Source of the DNA: Bacillota bacterium
GTDB lineage: Bacteria; Bacillota; Clostridia; Saccharofermentanales; Fastidiosipilaceae
Assembly: GCA_023388435.1 (NCBI GenBank)
Contig: JAEWGG010000027.1
Location: 1-36,812 of the forward strand
Reading direction: 5' to 3'
DNA length: 36,812 nt
Positions within the stretch are counted from its first letter, which is position 1. The number at the start of each line of letters is the position of its first letter. Below the pieces are notes generated by a model, which saw only the letters and a program-made list of their open reading frames with translations, had not been told where the DNA came from and did no database searches. This document shows positions 14,854 through 23,185 of the stretch, piece after piece. Made by a program: the position numbers and the translations under genes.

Positions 14854-17800
14854 CTAGTCTACGGGTCTGCGTTTCAGTACTCCGCAGACGATGGAGAGGC
14901 CGAGGAGGCCGAGAGCCAGAATCCAGTGATCATGGCGCTCACCCGTACGAGGCAGACTCTTGCCCTGCTGCCTGGTCCCAGCTGTCGGGGCCACTGTTGG
15001 GACGCTGGCGCTGGGGCCTGTCGGCTGCTCGGTGGGCAGGGTCGCGCTCGGCTTGGATTCAGCTGTCGGGGCCACTGTTGGGACACTGGCGCTGGGGCCT
15101 GTCGGCTGCTCGGTGGGCAGGACCGCCGTAGGTTTGGACTCCGCCGTCGGGGCGACAGTTGGGATGCTGGTCGCGAAGATGATGCTCGGCTTGGACTCAG
15201 CTGTCGGGGCCTCACTGGGCACAGCCGTCTGCTGAATCTCCTCGAAGAGGAGGCGCAGGACGCGGCGGTCGGAGAGGACGCTGGCCTCAAGCTGGGTCTT
15301 ATCGTAGCTCAGCAGCTGGGGCAGGACGTCCTGCTCGATGTCGGCGACTTTGTGAACTTCCTCCGTCGGGTGATAGTAGACCAGCTCATAGGCCTGCTTC
15401 AGGCCATTGTTCGTCTTCTGAATGAGGTACAGGCCCTTCTTCACCAGGGTCCTCATGCCAGGGATGAAGGCGCTCATATCCAGGGGCTCATCACTGTATT
15501 TCATCGCCGCGAAGACCTGGGTTTCCGGATCGTAGATCAGCTGGGTGGCGGCCTCGTTCTTCAGCAGTTTCACCGGCTGCTCCGCTGTGCGGCGCTCGAA
15601 TTCCTCAGGCGTGCTGCTGGGATAGAGGACAAAAGCGTAGCTCGAGTTGCCGTTCTGGTGCTCCTGCCAGCTACGTACAAAGCGATTGCGGCGCAGTTCG
15701 TCGTCCTGGGTGTCGTTGATGTCCTTCCAGGCCCCTTCGCGCGTCTCCTTGATCAGCTGGAGCTTCGTCGGCTCCAGGAAGTGGTAGCCCAGGTTACGGC
15801 CAGGATCGCCCGTGGAGTCGATGTCCGTAGTGTCCTCCAGGAAGAGACGCTCGACCTTCGGCAGCTGGACCTGCTGGTCCATATCGATGTACTGACGCTG
15901 GCCATTGACCAGGATGCGGAAGTCATGACCCTTGTCAATCTTGCGATTCTCCACAGTCGTGTAGGCCTTGAGTGCCGTGTCATTCTCCAGGCCAGAGCCC
16001 AGGAGGACCAGCTTGTCACCCAGAATTACATAGGACTTGTGCATGCGCAGGCGGTTCTTGAAGTTGTTAAAGTCAAAGAGCGTGCCGCCAATCTCCGTGA
16101 GGTCGTCCCCATTTGCAAAGCTTGCTGTGCCAACGAAGTCCGATTCCATCGTGACTTCGTTCTCGTCATCCTTGGTACTCCTCGTCTCTTCTAGCTCCGT
16201 TGTGCCGGGCAGATAGTAGGCGTTGTAGGTGGGGTAGTAGTGGTCGGAATAGTGGGCGAGGTCGTTATTGTAGAGGTAGACAGCACCGTCGCTCGTGAAC
16301 CAGCCACGCTTATTTTCGCCATTCATCATTTCAAAATTGGCGATCTTAGATGAGTAGAGGCTGATGCCGAGGGCGAAGTCCTTGGTCTGGTTGTAGTAGG
16401 CCACGCGCGCCATGCTGTTGTAGGCCTTCAGCTCGGACTTACGCGCAGCGTAAGAGGGGCGCTCCGCAATCAGTTTGTCCAGGAGGGCTATGTCTCCGTA
16501 GGCAGGAAGACTCTCGTAGAGGCTCATGTAACGATCCTCATCCACCGTGCGCATGATGAACTCTTTAATCTCCTGCCCGCGCTCGCCAGGTATGACGTAG
16601 GCCAGACGCAGCATGGCGCGCAGGACGGAACCCGAGGAGTTATGGCCTTCCTCCTTGAGTCGGCTCACGGAGCGTCCGCGGGTGTGGTCCATCAAGTCGC
16701 CTTTGTGAAGCAGGGGCATAAAGGAGTCACGAATCCAGCTGTAGCAGATGTCCACGGAGGCAGGGTCCATCTGCCGCGGCGAGGCATCCATCTGCGTCAG
16801 TTGCATCAGGAGGCTGGCCGTGTCCAGCAGGACTTTACCATAAGCGCCCGTGTATGCGACATTCACATGGTCGATATAAGAGCCATCCGGATAGAAGCCA
16901 TTGCCTTCTGTGACATAGGGGAAAATTGTCTCTAGGGCCTTGATGGCGTCGATAATCTTGTCGCTGTCGCGGCGCAGCACATTGGAGACAATCTTGACGC
17001 GGCTGATGTCGGTCTGGTTTCCACCCTTGGCGCGGCGCGGATCGCGGGTGCTCTGCGTGTGGTAGGGGTCGCGGACGAAAAACTCAATGGCGTCCGTCCA
17101 GCGCATGATCTGCTCCTGGCTCATATAGGGGTAGAGCAGACAGCAGGTCTCTGTCAGGGCGCGAGGTACACCGATTTCCCACTGCCACCAGTTGCCGTTC
17201 ATCTTGCGGTCCGGGTGGTACTCCGCCTTATACAGGTACTCCAAGGACTCAAGGATCAGGCGAATTGCCTCAGCATCGCGATACAGGGCCGAGTGGGGGT
17301 TGTCCACCTGCACGGCGATGGCCTCAAGGTTGAGGTAGTCCGTGCGCAGGTTGGCGGGGTTGCTGTAATCCTTGCTGGCGAGGAAGAGATAGCCCTTGCC
17401 CTGATTGTCTTTAAGTTCGGCCAGGAGCTGCAGGGCGTTCTTTTCTTTCTCCTCAAAAGTTGCCCTCATGTGCGTGTTCTTCGGATCGTAGACCGCGTTG
17501 CCGGCAAAGGAGAGGCTCCACTGCTTGCGCATCAGATCGAAGGACTCGTCCTGATGCTCCGTGACCGTCAGCTGGAACTGACCCAGGTTCTGGCCCTGGC
17601 TGTCCTGGACGTTTACCAGGGTCTGACCGGCCTTGAGGGGCAGGAGGAGGCCTTTTTCATAGCTGGCGACGGAGCTGTCGGCGATGAGGTAGGTGGCTCC
17701 AGGTATGGCGGTGACATGAATCTTGTCTGTGGGGAGGCTGAAGTCCTGCTCGAGCTGGACCGGGGCAGCCGTGCCGCTGTCGGTGTCGGGATTGGCGGGG

Positions 17801-18483
17801 GCTTCAGTTCCGGAGTCCTGGGGCTTGGAAGCGAGGAAGATGTCGGTGAACATGGCTTCGCCGCTGCCCTCCTCAAAGAAGCAGGAGACGTCAACTGTGG
17901 CGGCCTGGTCGGGGACGGTGACTTCCATGCGAACATCCGTCCAGTCGGTGTTGCCAGAATACTTATCCTTGGCAGGTAAGAGGCTCACTTGGCGGTTCGT
18001 GGCGTCACGGAACTGCAGGCGGACGAAGGCACCCTGCTTGCTCTGGAGATTTACCGTCTTGATGCGGTAGGTTAAGAGGAGTTCCTCGCCCGCAGTCACG
18101 GGGATGGCCCCCTGGGTGACCGCCGCACGCAGGGGCTCGGAGCCAGAAGCGAAGTGCAGGTAAGAGAGGCTGTCCGTGACCGCCTCGATGGTCGGCTTCC
18201 CCGCCTCACCCTTGGCAATCCAGGGCTCACGCCAGTGGCTGGCGGCCATTTGTCCCGACCATTTACCCGTGATCGGCTCCTGCTCAGAGAAGTCCGCATT
18301 CTTCAGGCGGTTATCGGCCTGCTGTGTCGCGCTGTTTAGAGGGGCGGCGACTTCGGCGGCGGGTGCTGCTGTGATCTCTGATCCGCCCGTCTCAGCGGCG
18401 CGGATGCAGGCCAGGCTCTGACCGAGGAGCAGTACGCTCAGGCAGCAGGCGAGACTGGTCTTCCATTTGGGAATTATTCGCAT
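14854..18483 (-). CDS. LPxTG-anchored polysaccharide lyase family 8 (hyaluronate/chondroitin lyase type)
   Basis: A secreted, wall-attached enzyme that should cleave uronic-acid polysaccharides such as hyaluronan or chondroitin by beta-elimination. The N-terminus is a signal peptide. A carbohydrate-binding-like beta domain occupies about residues 60-210, then the PL8 alpha-barrel and beta domains. Catalytic residues fall at Asn489, His539, Tyr548 and Arg602; their spacing equals that of Asn349, His399, Tyr408 and Arg462 in Streptococcus pneumoniae hyaluronate lyase. The C-terminus has Pro/Thr repeats of 27 residues, then LPRTG (1177-1181), a membrane segment and a basic end, a sortase anchor. 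The ATG at 18483 has AGGAGG nine bases upstream; an in-frame TTG three codons earlier is rejected. Xanthan or chondroitin AC substrates remain possible. Confidence 0.93.
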   Translation of the reverse strand: MRIIPKWKTSLACCLSVLLLGQSLACIRAAETGGSEITAAPAAEVAAPLNSATQQADNRLKNADFSEQEPITGKWSGQMAASHWREPWIAKGEAGKPTIEAVTDSLSYLHFASGSEPLRAAVTQGAIPVTAGEELLLTYRIKTVNLQSKQGAFVRLQFRDATNRQVSLLPAKDKYSGNTDWTDVRMEVTVPDQAATVDVSCFFEEGSGEAMFTDIFLASKPQDSGTEAPANPDTDSGTAAPVQLEQDFSLPTDKIHVTAIPGATYLIADSSVASYEKGLLLPLKAGQTLVNVQDSQGQNLGQFQLTVTEHQDESFDLMRKQWSLSFAGNAVYDPKNTHMRATFEEKEKNALQLLAELKDNQGKGYLFLASKDYSNPANLRTDYLNLEAIAVQVDNPHSALYRDAEAIRLILESLEYLYKAEYHPDRKMNGNWWQWEIGVPRALTETCCLLYPYMSQEQIMRWTDAIEFFVRDPYHTQSTRDPRRAKGGNQTDISRVKIVSNVLRRDSDKIIDAIKALETIFPYVTEGNGFYPDGSYIDHVNVAYTGAYGKVLLDTASLLMQLTQMDASPRQMDPASVDICYSWIRDSFMPLLHKGDLMDHTRGRSVSRLKEEGHNSSGSVLRAMLRLAYVIPGERGQEIKEFIMRTVDEDRYMSLYESLPAYGDIALLDKLIAERPSYAARKSELKAYNSMARVAYYNQTKDFALGISLYSSKIANFEMMNGENKRGWFTSDGAVYLYNNDLAHYSDHYYPTYNAYYLPGTTELEETRSTKDDENEVTMESDFVGTASFANGDDLTEIGGTLFDFNNFKNRLRMHKSYVILGDKLVLLGSGLENDTALKAYTTVENRKIDKGHDFRILVNGQRQYIDMDQQVQLPKVERLFLEDTTDIDSTGDPGRNLGYHFLEPTKLQLIKETREGAWKDINDTQDDELRRNRFVRSWQEHQNGNSSYAFVLYPSSTPEEFERRTAEQPVKLLKNEAATQLIYDPETQVFAAMKYSDEPLDMSAFIPGMRTLVKKGLYLIQKTNNGLKQAYELVYYHPTEEVHKVADIEQDVLPQLLSYDKTQLEASVLSDRRVLRLLFEEIQQTAVPSEAPTAESKPSIIFATSIPTVAPTAESKPTAVLPTEQPTGPSASVPTVAPTAESKPSATLPTEQPTGPSASVPTVAPTAGTRQQGKSLPRTGERHDHWILALGLLGLSIVCGVLKRRPVD
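14980..15220 (-). repeat. Pro/Thr wall-spanning repeats of the polysaccharide lyase
   Basis: Copies of a segment beginning near AGCTGTCGGGGCCACTGTTG start at 14980, 15061, 15142 and 15199 (steps of 81, 81 and 57 bases). They code for 27-, 27- and 19-residue units centred on PTVAPTAESKP. The third unit is degenerate. Confidence 0.85.
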
Positions 18484-18525
18484 TTTGCACAACCTCCTTT
18501 ACGAGTGGGCTTTAAATTTAATAAA

Positions 18526-18555
18526 AGTATATAGTAAAACGTTTTCGTATTACAA
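18526..18555 (-). promoter_or_regulatory. Promoter with embedded palindromic operator for the polysaccharide lyase
   Basis: On the minus strand TTGTAA (18550-18555), an 18-base spacer and TATACT (18526-18531) form a promoter. The spacer holds the perfect palindrome AAAACGTTTT (18536-18545). A central CG flanked by A and T runs is typical of LacI-family operators, including CcpA cre sites, though it matches the cre consensus only partly. Binding here would block RNA polymerase, so repression when a preferred sugar is present is a reasonable guess. Confidence 0.6.
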
Positions 18556-18605
18556 GGGTAAAAAATTGTTTCAGGAGGGATTTTTTATATATTCTTGCGC
18601 TTTGG

Positions 18606-18634
18606 TTGACATCCAATTTCCCCGTGCCTATACT
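18606..18634 (+). promoter_or_regulatory. Strong sigma-A promoter for the HPr-like gene
   Basis: A perfect TTGACA (18606-18611), a 17-base spacer and TATACT (18629-18634). The leader is about 35 bases, with a GGAGGT ribosome site (18663-18668) seven bases before the ATG. Confidence 0.85.
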
Positions 18635-18675
18635 AAAAACAATCATTACTGATACAAGAGACGGAGGTCATAACT

Positions 18676-18939
18676 ATGGAGACAAGAAAGGTCGTCTTTG
18701 ACTCAGGTACTGCACTGGAACTGAAAGCCATTGCCGTGCTGATCCAGAAGGCCTCTGCTTATCGCTCCAGCATTTGGGTCAACTGCGGTGATCGTCGGGC
18801 GAATGCGAAGAGTCTCTTGGGCGTGATGTCCCTGCGTGTCGAGCGCGGTCAGGAACTGGAAATCACGACGGAGGGCCCGGACGCGAAGGAGGCCCTGGAG
18901 GCCGTGGCCGGCTACCTGGAGCATCCGGACGAAGACTAA
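18676..18939 (+). CDS. HPr-like regulatory protein lacking His15 (Crh-like)
   Basis: The 87-residue protein aligns with HPr of the phosphotransferase system without gaps. Normal HPr has GLHARP with phospho-accepting His15; here the segment reads ALELKA, so residue 15 is Glu and Arg17 is Lys. The second regulatory site is intact: NAKSLLGVMSL places Ser46 exactly where HPr kinase acts. Bacillus Crh shows the same pattern, with Gln15 and Ser46, and serves only as a CcpA cofactor. By analogy this protein should not carry phosphate to sugars but could bind CcpA when phosphorylated on Ser46; a Glu15 may mimic phospho-His. It has a near-consensus promoter and a terminator, so it is transcribed alone or ahead of uvrC. 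The CcpA link is inference. Confidence 0.88.
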   Translation: METRKVVFDSGTALELKAIAVLIQKASAYRSSIWVNCGDRRANAKSLLGVMSLRVERGQELEITTEGPDAKEALEAVAGYLEHPDED

Positions 18940-18966
18940 TCGCGCTCCGAATAACGAAGTTGATAA

Positions 18967-19005
18967 CCCCCTCTCGGGCGTGGGGCCCGAGGGGGGCTTT
19001 GTTTA
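18967..19005 (+). terminator. Rho-independent terminator after the HPr-like gene
   Basis: A GC-rich stem of about 11 pairs with one G-T wobble: CCCCTCTCGGG (18968-18978) with CCCGAGGGGGG (18986-18996), loop of seven, then CTTTGTTTATT. It sits only about 40 bases before the uvrC start, with no clear promoter between them, so uvrC may depend on read-through. Confidence 0.8.
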
Positions 19006-19041
19006 TTCGTCCCGATGGGGCGGGAAATGGGGAGTGCTGCT

Positions 19042-21273
19042 GTGGCCGAAACACAGGTGGACGCGAGGCTGTCCGCCGTCCCCCGCAAGCCGGGGGTCTA
19101 CCTGATGAAGGACGAGGCGGGAAAAGTGATCTATGTGGGCAAGGCCCGCTCGCTGCGGCAGCGCCTGTCCTCGTATTTCGGCGCGCGTCAGGATCGGGGG
19201 CAGAAGGTGGAGGCCATGCTTCGCCATGTCCGGGATTTCAGCTTCGTAGTCTGCGCCAATGAGCTGGAGGCCTTTGTCCTCGAATCGAATTTTATTAAGC
19301 AGTACCAGCCCTTCTACAACATTCTGTTGAAGGATGACCACGACTATCCCTACATCTGTGTGACGATGCAAGAGGCGTATCCCAGGATTTTTAAGGCCTA
19401 TCGCATCGGGGCGGACCGGGCGGCAGGGGCCCGCTACTATGGCCCCTATCTCAACGGGGATGTGACGCGGGCGCTCAGGACGATTCACGAATTATTTCCC
19501 CTCAAGACCTGTCGGCGCGTTTTCCCACGGGACATAGGTAAGGGTCGGCCCTGTCTCAACTACTACATCAGGCGCTGTGTGGGGCCCTGTTCAGGCCAGG
19601 TCTCAGAGGCGGAGTACCGCCGAGTGATGGAGGAGGTCTGCAATTTTTTGGAGGGTCGCTATTCGGAGCTGTTGAACGGGGCGCGGGAGCAGATGGCGGA
19701 GGCGGCACGAGACCTCCGCTTCGAGGAGGCGGCCCTCTGGCGCGACCGCATTCGCCAGTTGGAGCAGCTCCAGGAGCGGCAGGTGGCGACGACGGAATAC
19801 AAAGAAGACTGCGATGTTCTGGGTTTGGCCCGTGAGAAGGACCAGGCCCTGGTGGCGCGTCTGGAACTGCGCCAGGGTCGGGTCCAGGCCATGACCAGCC
19901 ACTATCTTGCAGCGCGCCCAGAGGAGTCCGAGGCAGACCTGCTCTGGGCATTTATGGAGCAATACTACCAGGAGCAGCAGCTGCCACAGCGCCTCATCCT
20001 GCCGCGGCTCTACCGTGATGAGGACCTGGCGGAGATGCAGGCTCATCTGGAATTTCTTCTCCGCTGCCAGCAGGCCCGCGAGGCGGGGCTGCTGCAGCTC
20101 GGCACCGCTGGGTTTTCGGGGGCCAGCGCCGCTTCCTCCGAGGCGCCAGAAGCTGCCAGCAGAGGGGAGGGCCTGGGGAGCTGGATGCTGGAACTGCTGG
20201 AGGAGGGTGGAGGAAGCGGCACGGCGTATAACGTGCGCAGCGCCCAGACCCGACAGGATCAGCGGGGCGTATCGGGTCCCCGACGCCAGAGAGTCTACCT
20301 GGAACAGCCCCAGCGCGGAGACAAGCTGCGGCTTCTGGACATGGCCCGGCAGAGCGCCCGTGAGAACCTCCTGCGCCGTCTTCTGCACAAGCCCAGCCGG
20401 CTTCAGCGGCAGACTGCAGGCTGGACCGTGCTCGAACGCGTCCTGGGTCTGGGCGAGGGCGGCCTGCAGCGGGCGGAGGCCTACGACATTGCCAATAATG
20501 GCAATCGTGACATCAGCTGTGGGATGACCGTATTCGTCCAGGGCCAGAAGCGCCCCTCTGAATACAGGCGCTTCAAGCTGGACCAGGAAGAGCAGGATGA
20601 CTATGCCGCCATGGCCCAGGCGCTGCGCCGCCGCCTGGCCCGCCTGGGGGACAGCCGCTTCGGGGCTCGTCCGCAGCTCATCCTTCTCGATGGTGGCCGC
20701 CAGCACCTGGCCGTCATGACAGAAGTGCTGGCCGATTTTTACCGACAGTCAGCAGCGTCTGCCGAGCCAGCGATCACGCTGGCAGCCATGGTCAAGGATG
20801 AGAAACACAGGACCCGCGGACTGGTTCTTCCTGACGGACGCATTCTGGAATTGGCGGAGCAGATTGCAGCCGCCCGCCGCCCCATGGCCCAGAGCGTCGA
20901 AGCGACTGCGCCGCAAGAGGCTGGCAGCGATCTGGAGCAGGAGGCGGGCAGACAGGGAACTGCGTTGGAGGCCCCGGGCCTCGATTTGGACGAGGTTCGC
21001 AGCCTGCTGGAAATCCTGACCCGCATACAGGATGAAACCCACCGCTACACAGGGGACTACATGCGCCAGCAGAACCTGCAGCGCCAGACGCGCTATAAGT
21101 TGGAGAGCATTCCCGGTGTCGGTCCCGTGCGCCGCAACAAGCTGCTCGCCGCCTTTTCCAGCCTTGAGGCCATCAGGAGTGCCAGCGCCGAAGAGCTGCT
21201 CGCCGCCGTGCCGGAGCTGGGGGCGGAACTGGCCCAGCGCATTGCGGACTTTTATCGAAAGGAAGCGTTATGA
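19042..21273 (+). CDS. uvrC: UvrABC system protein C (excinuclease)
   Basis: UvrC makes both incisions in nucleotide excision repair. The N-terminal GIY-YIG nuclease is seen as PGVYLMKD followed by VIYVGKA. A UVR domain (about 200-235) binds UvrB. The RNase H-like C-terminal nuclease has AYDIANN, LLDGGRQHL and KDEKHRTRGL, and two helix-hairpin-helix motifs (SIPGVGPVRRNKLL) close the protein. At about 743 residues it exceeds the usual 600; two low-complexity inserts account for this, one in the middle (Ala/Ser/Glu/Gly-rich, coded near 20110-20280) and one before the HhH (near 20880-20990). Start: GTG at 19042 behind GGGGAG at seven bases; ATG codons at 19015 and 19027 have poorer signals, so the exact start is uncertain. 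Confidence 0.93.
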   Translation: MAETQVDARLSAVPRKPGVYLMKDEAGKVIYVGKARSLRQRLSSYFGARQDRGQKVEAMLRHVRDFSFVVCANELEAFVLESNFIKQYQPFYNILLKDDHDYPYICVTMQEAYPRIFKAYRIGADRAAGARYYGPYLNGDVTRALRTIHELFPLKTCRRVFPRDIGKGRPCLNYYIRRCVGPCSGQVSEAEYRRVMEEVCNFLEGRYSELLNGAREQMAEAARDLRFEEAALWRDRIRQLEQLQERQVATTEYKEDCDVLGLAREKDQALVARLELRQGRVQAMTSHYLAARPEESEADLLWAFMEQYYQEQQLPQRLILPRLYRDEDLAEMQAHLEFLLRCQQAREAGLLQLGTAGFSGASAASSEAPEAASRGEGLGSWMLELLEEGGGSGTAYNVRSAQTRQDQRGVSGPRRQRVYLEQPQRGDKLRLLDMARQSARENLLRRLLHKPSRLQRQTAGWTVLERVLGLGEGGLQRAEAYDIANNGNRDISCGMTVFVQGQKRPSEYRRFKLDQEEQDDYAAMAQALRRRLARLGDSRFGARPQLILLDGGRQHLAVMTEVLADFYRQSAASAEPAITLAAMVKDEKHRTRGLVLPDGRILELAEQIAAARRPMAQSVEATAPQEAGSDLEQEAGRQGTALEAPGLDLDEVRSLLEILTRIQDETHRYTGDYMRQQNLQRQTRYKLESIPGVGPVRRNKLLAAFSSLEAIRSASAEELLAAVPELGAELAQRIADFYRKEAL

Positions 21274-22115
21274 GCCTGTCACAGCAGAAAGAAGAACTAC
21301 GGCTTTTCGCCCTCTCCGACCCCCATCTGGGACTCTCGGTGGCCAAGCCCATGCACGTCTTCGGCCGGGGCTGGGAGCGGCACCATGAGCGTATTGCGGA
21401 ACATGTGGGCCGGGAACTCGGGGCCCAGGATCTCCTGCTGATTCCAGGGGACATCTCCTGGGCCATCAATCTCCAGGAGGTTGAGGCTGACCTGGCCTTC
21501 CTGGATCATCTGCCAGGGAGAAAATGGATTGGCCGCGGCAATCATGACTACTGGTGGACCTCCCAGAAAAAAGTTCTGGATCTGGCAGAGGCCTCTGGCT
21601 GGAAAAGCCTGCACTTCATCCGCCACAGCGCCTGGCGCATTCCGGAGCACCGTCTGGTGATCTGCGGGACCCGCCTCTGGGCCCTGCCAGGCAGCCCGGA
21701 GTGGCAGGAGGGTGAGGATCGCAGGCTCTATCTCCGTGAGTGCCAGCGTCTGGATCTGGCCCTGGCGGAGGCCAGGAAGTTGCGCGAGGAGGGGGACCGC
21801 CTGGTCGTGATGCTGCACTATCCGCCCTATAGCAGGCGGAGTACAGAGCGGGAGGTTCTGGACCGCCTGCACGCTGCGGACTGTACGCTCTGCATTCATG
21901 GCCACATCCACGGGCGCAAGGGTTGGGAGATGCGGGGGCGGGTGGACCAGGGGATGCCTATTCTCAACACGGCCTGCGACGTATTACAATTTAAGGCACT
22001 TTGGCTGGACCCCTTCCTGGAAGGGGAGTGGACGGACGAGAGCCTCACGGCAGCGTTGGAGCGGCAGCTCAGCCCTGCGGATTCTATGGCCCCGCCTGCC
22101 CACAGTCAGAAATAG
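21270..22115 (+). CDS. Calcineurin-like metallophosphoesterase
   Basis: A cytoplasmic di-metal phosphoesterase. All family motifs are present: SDPHLG (Asp17, His19), PGDISW, GNHD (Asn91-His92-Asp93), MLHYPPY and HGHIHG. It resembles the predicted phosphohydrolases of COG1768; the substrate is unknown. Length (281) is usual for that group. It starts in an ATGA overlap with the uvrC stop, with AAGGAAG just upstream, so translation is coupled to uvrC. The YitT-family gene follows after 12 bases. Confidence 0.9.
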   Translation: MSLSQQKEELRLFALSDPHLGLSVAKPMHVFGRGWERHHERIAEHVGRELGAQDLLLIPGDISWAINLQEVEADLAFLDHLPGRKWIGRGNHDYWWTSQKKVLDLAEASGWKSLHFIRHSAWRIPEHRLVICGTRLWALPGSPEWQEGEDRRLYLRECQRLDLALAEARKLREEGDRLVVMLHYPPYSRRSTEREVLDRLHAADCTLCIHGHIHGRKGWEMRGRVDQGMPILNTACDVLQFKALWLDPFLEGEWTDESLTAALERQLSPADSMAPPAHSQK

Positions 22116-22127
22116 AGGATTCTCAAG

Positions 22128-23105
22128 ATGACAGAGCAACAGAGTTCCCCGTACAGCTCGACCGAAGTCCTGCAGGGCCAGACCTGCGCCGCAGAAGCAC
22201 CCGCGGCGGGTCAGGACCGGCCTCCGTCCAAGCTGACACAGCTCAGCTCCCTGAGCCTGCGCGAGCGTATCCAGGAGTGGCTGCTCCTCAATCTGGGTAT
22301 ACTTCTGCTCAGTATCGGAATCTATATTTTTAAATTCCCCAACAACTTCACCATGGGCGGGGTCTCTGGTATGTCGGTGATTTTTGCCGCCTACATTCCC
22401 AGTCTCAGCCCCTCGCTGGTCAATGCGGTGCTGAATTTCCTGCTGCTCATTCTGGGTTTCGCATTTTTCGGACGGCACTTCGGCCTGCGCACAACCTATG
22501 CGACGGTGCTTTCCTCTCTGGAGCTGATGCTTCTGGAGCATATCTGGCCCCTGGAGCACGCGATCAGTCACCAGCCCCTCCTGGAACTCTTTTTTGCCGT
22601 ACTCCTGCCCGCTGCAGGTTCTGCCATTCTTTTTAATCATAAGTCCTCCAGCGGGGGGACGGACATCCTGGCGATGATACTCCGCAAATACAGCAGCATC
22701 GACATTGGCAAGGCCCTGCTTGTGACGGATCTGCTCTTTGTCGGCCTGACTTTTGTCGTCTTTGATGTGGACACCGGCCTCTTCTCCCTGGCGGGTCTGC
22801 TGATGAAGGGGGTCATGGTGGACGGGATGCTGGAAGGCTTCAATCGGGTAAAGGCCTTCACCATTGTGACCAGCCAGGCGGAGCTCGTCGGCGAGTATAT
22901 TTGCAAAAATCTGCACCGCAGCGCCACGATCTACCAGGCCGAGGGACTCTTTTCCCACCAGCAGCGCACGGTATTCCTCTGTGTTGTGAACCGCTACCAG
23001 GCGGTGCGTCTGCGCAGCTTTGTGCGCGAGGTGGACCCCCAGGCCTTTATTACGATATCCAACACGTCAGAGATTGTTGGCAAGGGTTTCCGCTCAGCGC
23101 CCTAG
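22128..23105 (+). CDS. YitT family membrane protein with C-terminal DUF2179
   Basis: An integral membrane protein of unknown function. After a polar N-terminal extension of about 50 residues come five or so hydrophobic segments with the family motif FKFPNNFTMGGVSGMS and the SSGGTDILA motif. The last 80 residues form the soluble DUF2179 domain, which resembles PII-like ligand-binding folds. The N-terminal extension is longer than in most relatives. A GAGGA site lies about eight bases before the ATG. It belongs to the run uvrC to remA by spacing, though no functional link is known. Confidence 0.9.
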   Translation: MTEQQSSPYSSTEVLQGQTCAAEAPAAGQDRPPSKLTQLSSLSLRERIQEWLLLNLGILLLSIGIYIFKFPNNFTMGGVSGMSVIFAAYIPSLSPSLVNAVLNFLLLILGFAFFGRHFGLRTTYATVLSSLELMLLEHIWPLEHAISHQPLLELFFAVLLPAAGSAILFNHKSSSGGTDILAMILRKYSSIDIGKALLVTDLLFVGLTFVVFDVDTGLFSLAGLLMKGVMVDGMLEGFNRVKAFTIVTSQAELVGEYICKNLHRSATIYQAEGLFSHQQRTVFLCVVNRYQAVRLRSFVREVDPQAFITISNTSEIVGKGFRSAP

Positions 23106-23185
23106 ACCTGTGGTCGGGGAGGACTTTCGCCCCTTACAATAGAGGAAAACGCGCGCACGAGCGCCAGTAGATCAGGAGGACAAGC

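Noticed and set aside
14926..16194. A 422-codon plus-strand open frame
   Set aside because: It is antisense to the polysaccharide lyase; the lyase has exact catalytic spacing and a sortase anchor.
18467..18652. A 61-codon plus-strand frame across the lyase/HPr-like promoter gap
   Set aside because: It has no ribosome site and runs through two clear promoters and the operator palindrome.
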